Source of the DNA: Anthonomus grandis grandis
Lineage: Eukaryota; Arthropoda; Insecta; Coleoptera; Curculionidae
Length of the DNA: 64,000 nucleotides
NCBI RefSeq assembly: GCF_022605725.1
Contig: NC_065546.1
Span: forward strand, 48,604,227-48,668,226
Direction of reading: 5' to 3'
Below are positions 10,071 to 22,129 of the stretch, one piece after another. The notes beneath the pieces were generated by a model that had not been told where the DNA came from, made no database searches, and saw only the letters and a list, made by a program, of their open reading frames with translations. The first letter of the stretch is position 1, and each line of letters begins with the position of its first letter. Both the position numbers and the translations under genes were made by a program.

Positions 10071-12680
10071 TATTTTTAGTTTATTGGCATTAATATACTA
10101 TTTTTAGATATTATTAATATAGAATTTTTAGATAAATTCTGTAATTTATCAACATAAAATATTTATATCAGTACTTAGCTGGTTTATTTCTTATGTTCTA
10201 TGCTTAACACTTAAGGTGTTTATAAATATTAATAATTTTATGTATTTAAAGTTAACGTCTTATAAGCCATGAGATTCCACATAATTCTTATTATTCCTAG
10301 ATTTTTTTTATATTTAAATGCAGATAGTTGAGAATTTTTTAAGGATGTACATATATTTGGTTTTTTCTACAATAGTTAAAATTTACCTTTATCTCGTAAA
10401 GAGCAAAGGAAGTAATATTGGTTTATGCTAGTTCAAATTTATCCTTAAAATGCCATAGACATTTACTTATGGATATATGGATATATCTCATTTATCATTC
10501 TCATAGATAACACATTTTTTGTTAAATTTTAAAATATATTTTTTGGTTATATTCCAATAAAGTTCTCGTTGTAAAAGGTGAAGTTTTTAATGAAATTGTT
10601 TTTTAGAGGCATTTCAATTTTTAATTATTGTTTAGAGACATATAATGTTAGTAACATTACAGTTTTTAAGGATATCATAAAAACGCAAAAAGTACTTTAA
10701 GTATATAGTTACATAGCGCCCAGATTGTTTTATTATAAACTTAATAATATATATAATTCTAGTTTATGATCATTATTTCATATACCTGTATTCTAGTTAT
10801 ACTATATCATTCTGTAATTTAAAATGAAATGTATAATATTAGTAACAAATTATTCGTCAGCAAACATGTACATAATTCTTGTTTTGAGTCGTTTGTTAAA
10901 CTTTTTTTTATCGAAAAATCCTGAAATGATATTTGAAATTATTTATGAAATTTAATGCACATAGCTGTGGTAATAAAATCGGCAAATCGTGTCGACTCAA
11001 ACCATCCATATTGTTCATTTTACTAAATTTTAATATTAATTTAAATAAAACTAATTGAATAAAATGTTTGTGGTCATGCTAATTTGAAAAATAATTTAAA
11101 ATTTTATCGTTTTTAAATGCGACTGTTAATTTCTAGACAAAAGAGCGTTTTGTAAAAATAAATTTAGTTGAACGTTTATTTTATCAACTTGTCCAATTAC
11201 CTCATAATAAATTGACACATTAAACCGATAAAAATTGTCAGAAAAATAACAAGAAATAAAAAAAAATCTAACAAATAATGATAATTTGCTGTCACGATGC
11301 AAGTTTTTCATAAAAAAGCAAATCATATGATCCGACAGAGCAGATAATAACCTAGAGCTAATTCATTTTTAACAGTCATCAGAAAAAGAGGAATGTTCTT
11401 TGATGGTCAGTGGTCTGTGGCATCGGGGCTCGAAGTCAATAAGCCGCTATTTGTATTTTGTTAATTAGAGAGATAGAGAGTTTTTATGACGTTAATTTAA
11501 GTGTTTAGGTTACATTTAATTTAATTTTATATAAATTTTTAAAATGGTGTAATGATTATTTGTTGAGCAGTCTTCGGGACCAGAAAGGTTTTTTAAGCAT
11601 ATATGAGTAAAGGAAAAAATATGTAGTATTAATTCGTTATTGTTATTGTTCGTCATTGGTGGATAAAGTGGTAATATTAAAGAATAATAATGTATATCTA
11701 CTAAGGCTTAAATGACATTCAATTCGGTATCTAATTGTAACTTTAAGTTAAATGATGCTACATAAAAAAATTTGCTTACAAATCTCTCATCATAAATTAG
11801 TATTTTGTTCCTTTAAGGTAGTCGTTTCTAATAATAAAGTTACTAGAATTTATTTCCCATATAAATGATATTTATTAAACAGTTGAAATTCTGTCAGCTA
11901 ATATTTGTATTTTTTAATACTTATATTCCATATAAAATAGTTGAAATAAACCTCTATGGCTCACTATATTAAAAAAACACAGACCAACAATTTATTTCTT
12001 TATTAGTTGTCCCTATAAATAAATAAGTTGTTACTGCTAATGTCGGGATTGAAAAAAAACGACATATTTTGAGGATACATCAAAATGGAGTTATAAGACC
12101 TAGAAGAATTATTTTATTAAATACAATAAACTTATAAACTCCTTTCCAAATAATCTTTAGACATCAAACGAAATGCACTTGCATTTTCTTGGAACAATAA
12201 GTGACAGATGCAGAAACTGAACAATTTTATTCAAATAATTGAATTTCTTAAAAAATGTTCATTTAATAAGATCTCCCAGGCAATTAATAATATGCTCATT
12301 TTTTAAAATATTATTTATATAAAAGACTTCCTTAATCCTATTCAGCTCATACAAACTAATATAAATATTTTAAAAATTTTATTAAAATTAAGTATTTTAT
12401 TGAGAAAGTAAAAACATGCCCCACGGGAGAACGGGAAGAGCATCAGGATATGAATGAGAATATAAAGAGAGGAAAAGATAAGGGCAATTATATAATAATT
12501 TATAACAAGATTCAAAGCCTCTTAGGAACAAATATTAAAATTTAATTACGTGCATATCATAAATATTATTAAGCTCAATAAATTTTAAAATATAATTGTG
12601 ACCTAAGGAAAAGCTGCTTAATGTTTAACCTTAAAAGTTTTTATGTTAATGTTTAATCATTTATCTTAAACTTAGTAATA

Positions 12681-12697
12681 TAGTGTGTCACCCTGTA
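12681..12697 (-). repeat. Isolated mariner-type end-like sequence
   Basis: TAGTGTGTCACCCTGTA reads on the minus strand as TACAGGGTGACACACTA, the usual start of mariner-type inverted repeats. No partner end or transposase is attached, so it may be a solo remnant or chance. Confidence 0.25.
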
Positions 12698-13359
12698 TAA
12701 AAATGACTTTTTAAATAATTACTCATGCGACGGAAAAGTAAAGAATTTTATTTTTAATTCTTAGGTTAAGCACATTGGTTTGCAATCCAATCTTTGTAAG
12801 TAAATATTACGGAGAGTTTAACTTAAGTAATTAATAAAACAAAACAATTCTTGACCATTGAACATATTTAATCAGAGTTTTAAGTTTTAAGTTTAAGTCT
12901 GACATTCTCAGGGAAATGGAAGCACAGAGAAATTAAGAAAATTATGATTTGCTTCCAGTAGTTTATTACTTGTAGTTTTAGCTTCTTGTAGTTTACTACA
13001 TAAGATGTAATAAAAATTCTCTCTAGGCGGCAGACTTATAAATTACTAGGTAACTACAATTTTTTATTCATTTTATATGACCTTATTAGGTGTTGCATAC
13101 CTCTTTTAGTTATGCCCAGATAAGACAACATTTTCCTGACAGGTTTTTAAAGCTAGAAAAAGATTTAATAAATCATGGCGCCTTTTCGAAACCAATATTA
13201 AAAAATCATGAAAGGGAATATCAATCATGAATTGAATAAAATTAATGCTTTGGCATGCATAGTAGCAAATATATGAGTCTTAAGTAACATTGGAAAAATT
13301 GTGCAACCTGGAAACGTTGCTTAGTTCCTTTTGTAACCGATATGCCCAGATATAGTTGA

Positions 13360-13930
13360 ATATAAACTTTGGCCGAATTATCAAATGGAGCGTCGGGGTC
13401 TATATTTCATCAGATAAAATCTTTAATAGATTATGCCTATTAGAGATTCTATCTGAGCAGCTACCAAGAAAACAGTAGCAGGAAAGGTTCTTGTTAAGCA
13501 TTGTATATTATATTTTTGGTAGGGAACTAGTTTTAAAAATGCTTGAAGGGATGCTAACAGCAGATGGGTAGTTAAACATATTATAACAAGTCATTCCTGA
13601 GCTTTTACAAAAATATTCCTTTGCCAAATTTAAACAATATATATCTTCAATAAGATGGTGCACCAGGATATAATGCTAATATTATTCGGCTATTTCTAGA
13701 GAATTCGTTTGCGCACAAATAGATTGAAACGTCCTATAAGATATGGCCAGCATGATCTCCCGATTTACCCATCTTAGATTTTTTTATATCGGGCTATCTA
13801 AAAAATATAGTTTACAGATGATAAGTTTTTATGATATATGTTTAAATTCGATAAAATGCATTACGAGATTATGTGAAATTTGTGTAAGAAAAATAGACAA
13901 TTTTGAGTAGATTTTTATAAAATATTTGGA
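13360..13930 (+). pseudogene. Heavily decayed IS630/mariner-type transposase
   Basis: The plus strand carries an ordered but stop-riddled series: VIPELLQKYSFAKFKQYIF, then DGAPGYNANIIRLFLENSF (second catalytic block, family form QDGAPAHF), WPA.SPDLPILDFFISGYLK (third block with the LDFF acid) and NIVY. Weak similarity upstream near 13360-13400 (SVGVYIS) may be the SVNVWAGI strand. No intact open frame remains, and no N-terminal domain or inverted repeats were found. The divergence from the other copies suggests an old, separate insertion. Confidence 0.7.
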
Positions 13931-14528
13931 TAAAATTTTTATAAAGGAAAAAGGAAAAAATAGAGAATAATAAAAATATAAAAAATATTTAATATAGCTT
14001 TTTTTAAATTGAAAAGTCTATAATAATGCCTAAGTCTGTCATGGTCTTTTTAAAAACAATTTGGCATTGTTTCCATAAAGATGCATGACCATGATCTAAT
14101 ATTAAAATTAAAATAAGAGGTAATTATTTTGCGAAAATTGTCTTTTATTTGTTTGTCTTTAAAATAAGTGCATAGTGTTATATATTTTTAAAAAGAAAAA
14201 GATATAGCAAACTTTTTTATTTCTAATTAATCAAGTGTTTCATTAAAAAAAAAAGACATTAGTTTATATTTATCTTAGAATCCTAAATCCTTACCATAAA
14301 ACAGATAACATAAGAGTGTTCTAATAAAAAACTCCTAACAAAATCATTTTTACTTTTTTTTTAATACCTTAAATATTAACAAAGTTATAATGGGATTCCA
14401 AAATCAAAAATTTTCAAAATCAATCTGTTGATTAGAACTATGACAGCTATCAAATTTTTGACACTAGCATATTTTGTTTCATAAAAAAATAGCACAGTAA
14501 TGCAAAAATTGCAAGGCTCTATATTCTA
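13931..14528. other. No gene seen
   Basis: A+T-rich spacer up to the left end of the transposon at 14529. Confidence 0.5.
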
Positions 14529-14733
14529 CAGGGTATTTCAGAACTATGGGATCAAACATCTAGGTATTGTTCAGTAGAGTATAGGAACACATGTCAGGAA
14601 ATGTGTCACTACGCCACTACAGTCCTAAGACGCGTTTTAATTTATAAAAAATATTACTTACCTAAATAGGATCTGATGCATTTATTTTTACCTTTTGTAT
14701 ATGATTCCATGATAACAATTGTTCAAAATGTCT
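14529..14733 (+). repeat. Left long terminal inverted repeat
   Basis: About 205 bp, inverted relative to 15846-16058. It overlaps the last transposase codons (the HFEQLL C-terminus lies near 14716). Confidence 0.88.
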
Positions 14734-15763
14734 TCCTCCAACCTAAATATACCGATTTAAACGCCGCACATGATTTCGGCGGACTACACTAAAAATGTGA
14801 TCCTCATTTTGAATGATTTCAAATGCTGCTGTTATTCGTCCAATTAAGTCTAGCTCTGATTCTACTGGAGTTTCGTAGACTAAAGACTTTACATGTCCCC
14901 ACAAAAAAAAAATCGAGCGACGTTAAATCGGGTGACCTAGGAGGCCAAGAAACTGCTCCACCACTGGCAATCCAACGGTGCCCAAACCTCTGACCCAAAT
15001 ACTTGCGTACTTGTATAGCAAAGTGAGCCGGCGCTTTATCATGCTGAAACCACATATGCTGTCTGACGTTTAGTGGAACATTTTCAAGTAGTTCTGGGAG
15101 AACTTCCTCCAAGAAGCAGATAAATAGGTCCTGTTAACCGTTCCGGGAGAAGGTATGACCCAATTAAATAATCATGAACAATGCCTGCCCATACGTTGAC
15201 AGACCAACGATTCTGATGTTTTCTTGGAAAAATTGCATAAGGATTTTCTTCGTCCCAAACATGGCTATTCCTACTATTAAAAATACCGTCTCTTGTAAAA
15301 GAGGCCTCATCGGTCCACAAAACATATCGTAAAAAATTTGGTTGCGCAATGATGTGATCCAGAAGCCATCGACAAAATTAAACTCTAGGATGATAATCGG
15401 CTGCAGTCATACCTTGAACTTTCTGGAAGTAGTAGGAATGGAGTTGTTGTTCGTGTAGTACCCACCAGACAGAAGCGTTACTCGTATTCATATTCTTAGC
15501 GATGTCATCGGCAACTCGCCGAAGCACCTCTTCTTCAAATTCGACCGTTCTTACGGTTCGAGCAACACCAGTATCATGCATCTTGGTCTTAAACATGCCT
15601 GTCTCAGCGAGTCGCCGATGAACCGCAATAAACTTTTGTATCCAGGATGCTGTCGTTCGGGATAACGTTCATGATACAACCGCGATGCTGCTCGTGCATT
15701 GCAGTTTGTTGCTTCGTATGCCCAATACATATCCGCCAATTCTTGATTGGTAACGTTTTCCAT
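14716..15763 (-). pseudogene. Frameshifted IS630/mariner-type transposase
   Basis: Encoded on the minus strand inside the 14529-16058 element. The likely start is the ATG at 15763 (MENVTNQELADMYWAYEA), the N-terminal helix-turn-helix seen in this insect group; a second ATG lies 6 bases upstream at 15769. After a frameshift near 15570 comes RTVRTVEFEEEVLRRVAD and VQGMTAADYHPRV. The catalytic core follows: WTDEASFTRDGIFNSRNSHV, WSVNVWAGIVHDYLIG, then after another shift ELLENVPLNV, WFQHDKAPAHFAIQVRKYLG, WPPRSPDLTSLDFF. A last frameshift in an A-run follows, then GHVKSLVYETPVESELDL and the terminal VGGRHFEQLL, preceded by an in-frame TAG. All three catalytic acids (TDE, QHD, LDFF) are present. 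It would cut and paste DNA if intact; four or more lesions make it a pseudogene. Confidence 0.92.
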
Positions 15764-15845
15764 TAGCAATAAATATTTAAAAATTGTAAGCTATAAAATT
15801 TTTAAACATGACATTGAGAATTGGCATTGATAAGGGTTGATTTTA

Positions 15846-16058
15846 AACAATTGTTGTTATGGTATCATGTACAAAAGGTAAAAATAAATGCAGCAGATCC
15901 TATTTAGGCAATTAATGTTTTTTATAAATTTTAACGCGTCTTAGGGCCGTAGTGGCGTAGTGACGCATTTCCGGACATGGATTCCTATTCTCAAATGGAT
16001 TCTTCTGTTGCACTGAACAACCCCCTGAAGTTTGATCCCATAGTTCTAAAACACCCTG
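15846..16058 (-). repeat. Right long terminal inverted repeat
   Basis: About 213 bp, reverse complement of 14529-14733 with scattered differences. It ends CACCCTG at 16058 before a TA. Confidence 0.88.
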
Positions 16059-16314
16059 TATAAGCAAGAGAACTTACAATCGATAGTATACGTCTGTAAA
16101 TTATATAACTGAGTGCTGAATATTATATCCTATATGACATACACTTTTAATTAATGCGTTTTAGTTGGTAGGTTTACAAAATCTTGTAAAACGGTTTTGG
16201 TGCATTTTCTTCTCAAAATTACGTTAACCGATTTACGTTTTATAAACCTTTTACGTGTATTGAGCAACATTATTAAAAAACCTATATACGCTTAAATATT
16301 AAATTTATAAAACA

Positions 16315-16830
16315 TTATGAGCTACGTTCTACGTTTCAGTAGTTTTAGAACCGCTCACAGAGCAACAATTGCCCTATTAAATAAAGTCGATGATATTTCA
16401 GTTGTTGCTGATAATGGTAATAAAGCGTTCAATACGTTGTGCCCGAAACACTGCTAAATTAAATTATTACTGCTTAGATGACAGTTATATTAGGCTTATT
16501 GAAAATTACCTTAGTGGTAGAAATCAGATTATTAATGCCAATAGAAAACGCTCAGATATTGGTTTGGTGACAAAGGACCCTTGCTTTTTATATTATACAA
16601 TGGATTTAGAAATATCTGTAAAATAATACACAAGTTTACCGAGGATATACAGGTTTATCCACTACAGTAGTCAAAACGCGAGACTATCAATTAAAAATTC
16701 AAATAAAGCTCTTTAAGATGTATACTTAACTAAGCCTAGTTTTAAGTTAAATGCCTCTCATACCCATAGGCAGCGTATAAACTTAATAACTTTAATCTCA
16801 CTTAGTTAGAAAATATGCACCACGCAAAAA
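16315..16830 (+). pseudogene. LINE reverse transcriptase fragment (Jockey-like)
   Basis: Frames read SSFRTAHRATIALLNKVDDI (family form FRPGHSTTTALLKVTDDI), NKAFNTL (SKAFDT), KLNYYCLDDSYIRLIENYLS then GRNQIINANRKRSDIGLVTK, and a corrupted GVPQG..LGPLLFIIYTMDL box (DPCFLYYTMDLEI). Further on FTEDIQVYP stands where YADDTQLY is expected, followed by LSLVLS. This gives five RT blocks in order, with several frameshifts and a short deletion. Endonuclease and 3' tail are absent. It resembles the fragment at 6186-6500 in style but differs in sequence, so it is probably a related family. Confidence 0.8.
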
Positions 16831-17154
16831 TTGTGGTTTAATCTTTTGATTATATAATCTATCACGGAGCAGGGTTTAATCAGATGATTGGATAAATTGC
16901 GTACCCAACTTTTTTTTGAGTTTGAGAGAGAAAATATTCTGCCAATGGAATTAGGTTGAATCTGTCTTTTTATGTTATCTCAATCAAACTCAGATTGAAA
17001 TCCTTTTATGGTATTTTTGTTGAGAATTTGCGATAACACATTTTCTACATTATTAATATTTATATACGTAAGTGCTAATCCTCCTCTAGCTAAATATGTT
17101 TCAAAAATGTATAAGAGCCATTATAGCATTTACAAAGCTTATTCTATAAAAAAA
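16831..17154. other. No gene seen
   Basis: A+T-rich spacer; no signature recognised. Confidence 0.5.
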
Positions 17155-17560
17155 CAGGGTATCCCGAATTGCAGTGTTTAATTATTAAAAGGAAATTCTG
17201 TATTCAGAAAAATTCTTTAATTGTTTTGTAAGTATATATCGGGAAAAGTTTAAAAAAAGGAAAGTTTTTTATTAATATATTTCTTAAAACTTGAGATATT
17301 TTTTGAAGTTTGGTACACGCCTTTAGGGTAACAAAATGCATTTTTTGATCTGAATGATTTTTTATTTTCAATTAAAATTTTTATCTAGAATTGCACGACG
17401 TTGCTTTTTCTAAAAACAAAAATTTTCGTTTTTCAAATCCTTATTAAATTTGAAGCAAACTTTATCCTTCGCCTTTTTTTCGTAAAACGCAAGGTTTTCG
17501 AGTAAAAAATAATAACCATTTCCCGCAAGTTCCATGTGAAAATTAGATGCATTGAAGAAT
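17155..17560 (+). mobile_element. Possible mariner-type 5' noncoding end
   Basis: CAGGGTATCCCGAATTGCAG at 17155 is a typical mariner-type left end. It is followed by about 400 bp with TTGAAGCAAACTTTATCC and AAGGTTTTCGAGTAAAAAAT, which look like element noncoding sequence. No opposite end or transposase was found downstream, so the element would be truncated. This is a judgement from style, not an alignment. Confidence 0.35.
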
Positions 17561-20500
17561 ATTTATGATCCTAAGACAGAAACTCATAATTCACTGTCAC
17601 AAATAATTGATTCATTAATGAATTCCATAAATTGGAAGAGTCCACCAAAGCACAAACAGTTGAATATCCGAAAGATTATTACTAGAATTTTACTAAAACT
17701 CCCAAATTATAAATAATTCCTGGATATCTTGTTATGTTGCTATCTTTATTTGTAAGAAAAAGAAAACTAAAGATTAGGTACTTCCAGGTCCAAAATGTAA
17801 AAACATTTTATTCAAGACCTATCATCAGACAGGTCAAAGAGATATAAGGACAAGTCAGAGAGGTACCCTTGTCTCATAGATATTAACTTCTTCGGCAGAT
17901 TGAAACTCACACTTTTTCGTCTAAATTTAGCATTACGTCTACTAATCTAGCTAAGGATCATTACAAAAAGATCTTAGGAGGAAGAAGTTTTCTTGATAAT
18001 AAATCCATAGGAGTATCAGAAGATTTGACTTTATACCACTTCTAATTTAGTTTAGTTTAGAGCTATTTATAATTACTAAATATTGAAATATTCTCATTTG
18101 CAAATGAAGCATGATTTTCCAGGCAATTAAAATTCTTTTTTTCTTTCTCCCATCAGATAAAACTTTAATCTATTATTGAGGTCAATTTTTATATTATTTC
18201 AAGCATTTAAGTTACTTCTAAGGTGTTGGAAGCAGAGAATTTTCGTTTTTATTTAGATGATTTTTTTTTGCAATCGATTAAAACAATACAACTGATTTTC
18301 GACGTCATTATATAACGTAGTTAAGGCCATTTTTTTAAGGATTTGAATATATTATAATTTTTTTTACCCATTTTTTAGTCCTAGCGCAAGCTATAACGCG
18401 TAAATAGATTCTAAAATAATTAGATAATCTAGAAGTTCGCATAAAGTATTTCTGGAGCCCCACCAAGAGTTGTCAGAAGCCAAAAAACTCAAGGCGAATA
18501 CTGGGGTCTTCACAATGTAGAAACCAATATTTCCAAGAACGAACTCCCAAAGCATCACGCATCTCTCTTTGAAGTGTTAGTGTTACCATAGTTCGGATCA
18601 TTAAGTGAATATAATTCTTCTATTTTTGATTAATTTTACACTTTACACCACTTCTCAATCTAATATGAAGTACATTTTTGTGAAAATAAGTAATCTAAGT
18701 GCAAGACATATTATATTGCCAAACCCTAACCCTTATAGACTTTGCATGGTCAATCTTACTTATGTCTTGCCGAGGCATTTTTTCACGTGAACTCGTAAAA
18801 TGTAACTGTCTTAATCTCGAACCAAAAATTTTTCGTTAACGAATATATATGTAAACATTTTTGTCGCTCAACAAATAATATGCGATAAATACGCCCTATA
18901 AACGTTTATAAATAAGGACACAAAAATTGCAGACTGAATTTTTTTGAATAAAAACAAGGGGATGCAAAACTTTAAATCTGTATGCATGTTAATTTAATTA
19001 CATTTACTTATTTAATTCGTTAAAGCAAAAAGTAAAAAAATAATTGTACAGCTAAATATGCAGACCGAGAACGACTTGATCCTAATAAATACTACTCGTA
19101 AAAAGATTATTACTGTTTACAAAGAAAACGGAACTAAAGGGCAACTATACGCTTCAGTGGAATAAATTAAAGCTTTCTCTATGGTATAAAGTAAACTAAA
19201 TAAGAAATTTTAGTGCTTTAAATGTGTACATTTTTATTATTTGTTTGACTTTTAAATTAATGGTAGAATTTAATTAGGATTATATTTTCCTAAAATTAAA
19301 CGCAACGATATCCTTTTAATATTTGCTTTTTCATGCATAACTCGCTATTCTAATTGGTACGGATAATATGTATTATACTATATTGGGAATCAGAACATGT
19401 TATGGTTTATATATTAGAAAAGCAGTTTGTAGGTTGGAACAAGTCAGTTTTCAATAAATTCCAAAGAATTAAATAATTGTAGATTCCATTAATATTATTT
19501 AAAAGCTAGACTCAAATTCTTCGTTTATGTTTGGAGAAAGTCACTTTTTGAACTAAAAAACCTACTATTATTTGATACTTATTTTTCCAATGTTTTACAA
19601 TAAAAAAATTAAAAAACTACATAGTGCTTGCAGGTTAAAGGGTAACTGTGTACATCAATGCCTTTTAAATAAACAATTCATTGATATTTACAGTATTTTG
19701 CTTAATTCTTTGATTTTCTCGTTGAACGCTTTGTTATTACTTAGATGCATTTATGACTTTTGATTTTTTAATATTTTTTTTTCGAATGATTATTACAACC
19801 TATAGAACATGACTAATGATGTTTTAATTTACAAATGACCAACTACTTACAATTAAATAAAAAAATAACATTTATATTAAAATGCTATAACAATTTTTTA
19901 AACTCATAAATCAAAAAAGAAAAACAAATATTTTAAGCTAAAATAAAAAAATTGGGTATTAAAGTTTTCAAAGTTAATGTGATAAAAATATGTATATTTT
20001 TTATACACATATTTAATAACAATAGTACATTTCATGGATTTTAATAAAAGTAAATAACGAAAACAGTAAATAACTAGCAGCTGATGCCGCTTTAAAAAAA
20101 ATGTCACCGTTCCATCTAATATACTATTCTAACCTTTAAATCTCTCATCTACCTAAATATTGTGAAAACCTTGTTTTTACGAATACTGTATACTATAGCT
20201 ACACTATATTTTAAAATACGTCTCGGATTCTATAATATTTCTGGGTTCTAAGGCTTTTTAACCAGATTCTGCAGAGATATAGACAAGATCGAAATACATT
20301 GACTTTTCATAAAATATCGTCTCGAAAAGTAATATAGAGTTTTTAGTAAAGTAATTAAGTAATTTAGGGTATTTATTTAATAAAATTCGTTTTCTTAATT
20401 TTTCTTGCTCAATTCTTAATTAACACTTAATTTAATTAAAAACAACGCTAAAACTGTTTGAAGGCATGTTATCTTGGTCAGTAAGTAGGAATAGATTTTC

Positions 20501-21673
20501 CAATAAAATATTTTTAAGTCTTTTTGGAAAAAATATAGATCTTATAGGTTCCAGGATGTGTTTAATAAAGTTTTGAAAAAACCCTAAAATTTTAAAAAAT
20601 CCGCTTAGTATTGTCGTAATCTTGATCAACACGGTTAATGGGCAGTAACAGAAGTTTAGTTTCATGCAGATTTTAATATTTTAGTACATCAAAGAAGCCT
20701 AATATACCTGTTCATATAAGTAAGTTATATTTTTTCTTAAGTTTTAAGTCCTAATCTGATAATAATCTGACAGGGTTATAGAGAAGTATAAGCAAAATAT
20801 CGAACTTTTCGTCAAAATTCAAAATCATCAAAAATCAAAATCATATTATTCATTATCATGATACATATGTAATATTAGTAAGTTTTTAGCATCATGGATT
20901 TTTTTCTTAAGTCCAAGTACATTTGTAATCAAAAAATTATAATTAAGTAATATTATTATATCAAAAATTTGAAAAGAAAATGCTTTTCACACTAATAATA
21001 ATTTAGAAAATCATGGAAATTTAAAAACTCTGGTTTGCATGAAAAATGCACGCTTAAAAGTTTTAAATCCCATCCAACTGTCGTAAACTTTTCACTGCAC
21101 GTCTAAAATACTATTTAAATTTTAATATTTTCCATACTTCTAGAGTCTGTGGGTGTCTAGCTATATCCCGCAGGGATAAAAATGTTAAAAGATCTGGCAA
21201 GATCAGCCAGAGCGTATTTAATTAACTTTATTGTAATTATTTTAATGACACCTCATGAAATTAATTTATTATTGACATTATATGTTAAGTTTTTTAATTA
21301 ATTAGTTTTAGAATTATTTGCTTTTTTTACAAAGATTTAATGATAAAAACTTACTGGTATAAAACGTTTGTATGTTTAGTATATATTTGAAAGACTCGTT
21401 GCTCTAATCTGTATGCATATAATTTATTAAAATTTAACCTTCTTATATCTGTTAACTGTTTTTTTTGCTCTTCAACTAAGTACTATAAAATAAGATTGAA
21501 AGACTAATAAAATAAAAATTATGACATCATTAAAAATCTTTAAATTTCACAATCACTAGCAGAAGAATGATTTAAATATGTTAATATCTTCCGATAAGTT
21601 AATTTTGCTGATTTTCAATGTAATTTAATAGAAAATCATTAAAATACACCAAAAGGTCGATCCATTGGCCACA
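17561..21673. other. Long A+T-rich region without recognised genes
   Basis: Short ORFs here are low in complexity. A 35-codon ORF at 19058-19165 and a 48-codon stop-free stretch near 18446-18590 look somewhat coding-like but match no family I know. Nothing supports a complete gene. Confidence 0.5.
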
Positions 21674-21955
21674 TTAACACGAACTAAAATAAATCCATAA
21701 AAAGATTGCTATCAAAGTTAATTGTCCAGTAAACCCAACGCGTCGCGACGGGAATAGAACGTTATGGCCGGATGTCACGCGACCGGAAATGCCACATAAT
21801 TTAATATAAACTGAACCAGGTACGTAACAGGTGTTACTATCATTAGGGCTCCACCGACAAAATCCATGCTTTCCATGTCTTCCGAGCATTAAGTTCCTGT
21901 ACGGCGTCGGAAACATTTTATCGTTTTTTCGTCTTAGTACGTTTTTAGGAAGCAC
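21674..21955 (-). CDS. Unidentified 93-residue ORF in a GC-richer island
   Basis: An ATG-started minus-strand ORF in an island clearly richer in G+C than its surroundings. It begins MLPKNVLRRKNDKMFPTPYR and continues GRHGKHGFCRWSPNDSNTCY, then KLCGISGRVTSGHNVLF, FPSRRVGFTGQ and a hydrophobic tail LTLIAIFLWIYFSSC. Four cysteines are scattered, and the tail could be a membrane segment. I do not recognise a family. The composition suggests a conserved exon, part of an unrecognised element or a regulatory island; the ORF could be incidental. No convincing splice sites were identified. Function unknown. Confidence 0.25.
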   Translation of the reverse strand: MLPKNVLRRKNDKMFPTPYRNLMLGRHGKHGFCRWSPNDSNTCYVPGSVYIKLCGISGRVTSGHNVLFPSRRVGFTGQLTLIAIFLWIYFSSC

Positions 21956-22129
21956 TTAACCCACAAATATTAGATTTAAGAAAAGTCGCGTTTTTAATGC
22001 CATTGGTTTTTTAACAATTACATCTATAACTAAATTACCTAAGTTTTCTTGCTTAAGCTACTTATTAGTAGTAGTAGTAGTAATACTATGGGACCAGTAT
22101 CAAGTGAATAGGTTTAAATTTTTTTTTCC
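21956..22129. repeat. Spacer with short (TAG)n run
   Basis: A short TAGTAGTAGTAGTAG microsatellite lies near 22067-22081; the rest is A+T-rich. Confidence 0.6.

Larger units (their letters stand above)
9606..13359. other. Long A+T-rich region without recognised genes
   Basis: No coding frame with family signatures. It holds one motif-like site at 10051-10070 and one isolated transposon-end-like sequence at 12681-12697. Sequence near 11340-11460 is less A+T-rich but matches nothing I recognise. Confidence 0.5.
14529..16058 (-). mobile_element. Mariner-type DNA transposon with long inverted repeats
   Basis: A 1530-bp element with both ends preserved. The left repeat (14529-14733) starts CAGGGTATTTCAGAACTATG; the right repeat (15846-16058) read inward starts CAGGGTGTTTTAGAACTATG. 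The arms stay alignable for about 205-213 bp, sharing ACTACGCCACTAC, AAGACGCGTT and CCTAAATAGGATCTG. TA dinucleotides flank both ends (14527-14528 and 16059-16060), the target duplication expected of the Tc1/mariner superfamily. The minus strand inside carries a frameshifted transposase. Arms this long are unusual for classic mariner, which has about 30 bp. The element is incapable of coding for an active enzyme as it stands but is the least decayed one in the window. Confidence 0.92.

Noticed and set aside
18446..18590. 48-codon coding-like stretch on the plus strand (GAPPRVVRSQKTQGEYWG)
   Set aside because: Interesting composition but short, without start or splice sites and without recognised similarity. 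A weak resemblance to 3790-3860 did not hold on base-by-base reading.
21674..21955. Idea that the ORF is a Wnt-like C-terminus (GRHGKHGFC..C..LC)
   Set aside because: Cysteine spacing does not fit the Wnt pattern and the later cysteine cluster is missing.
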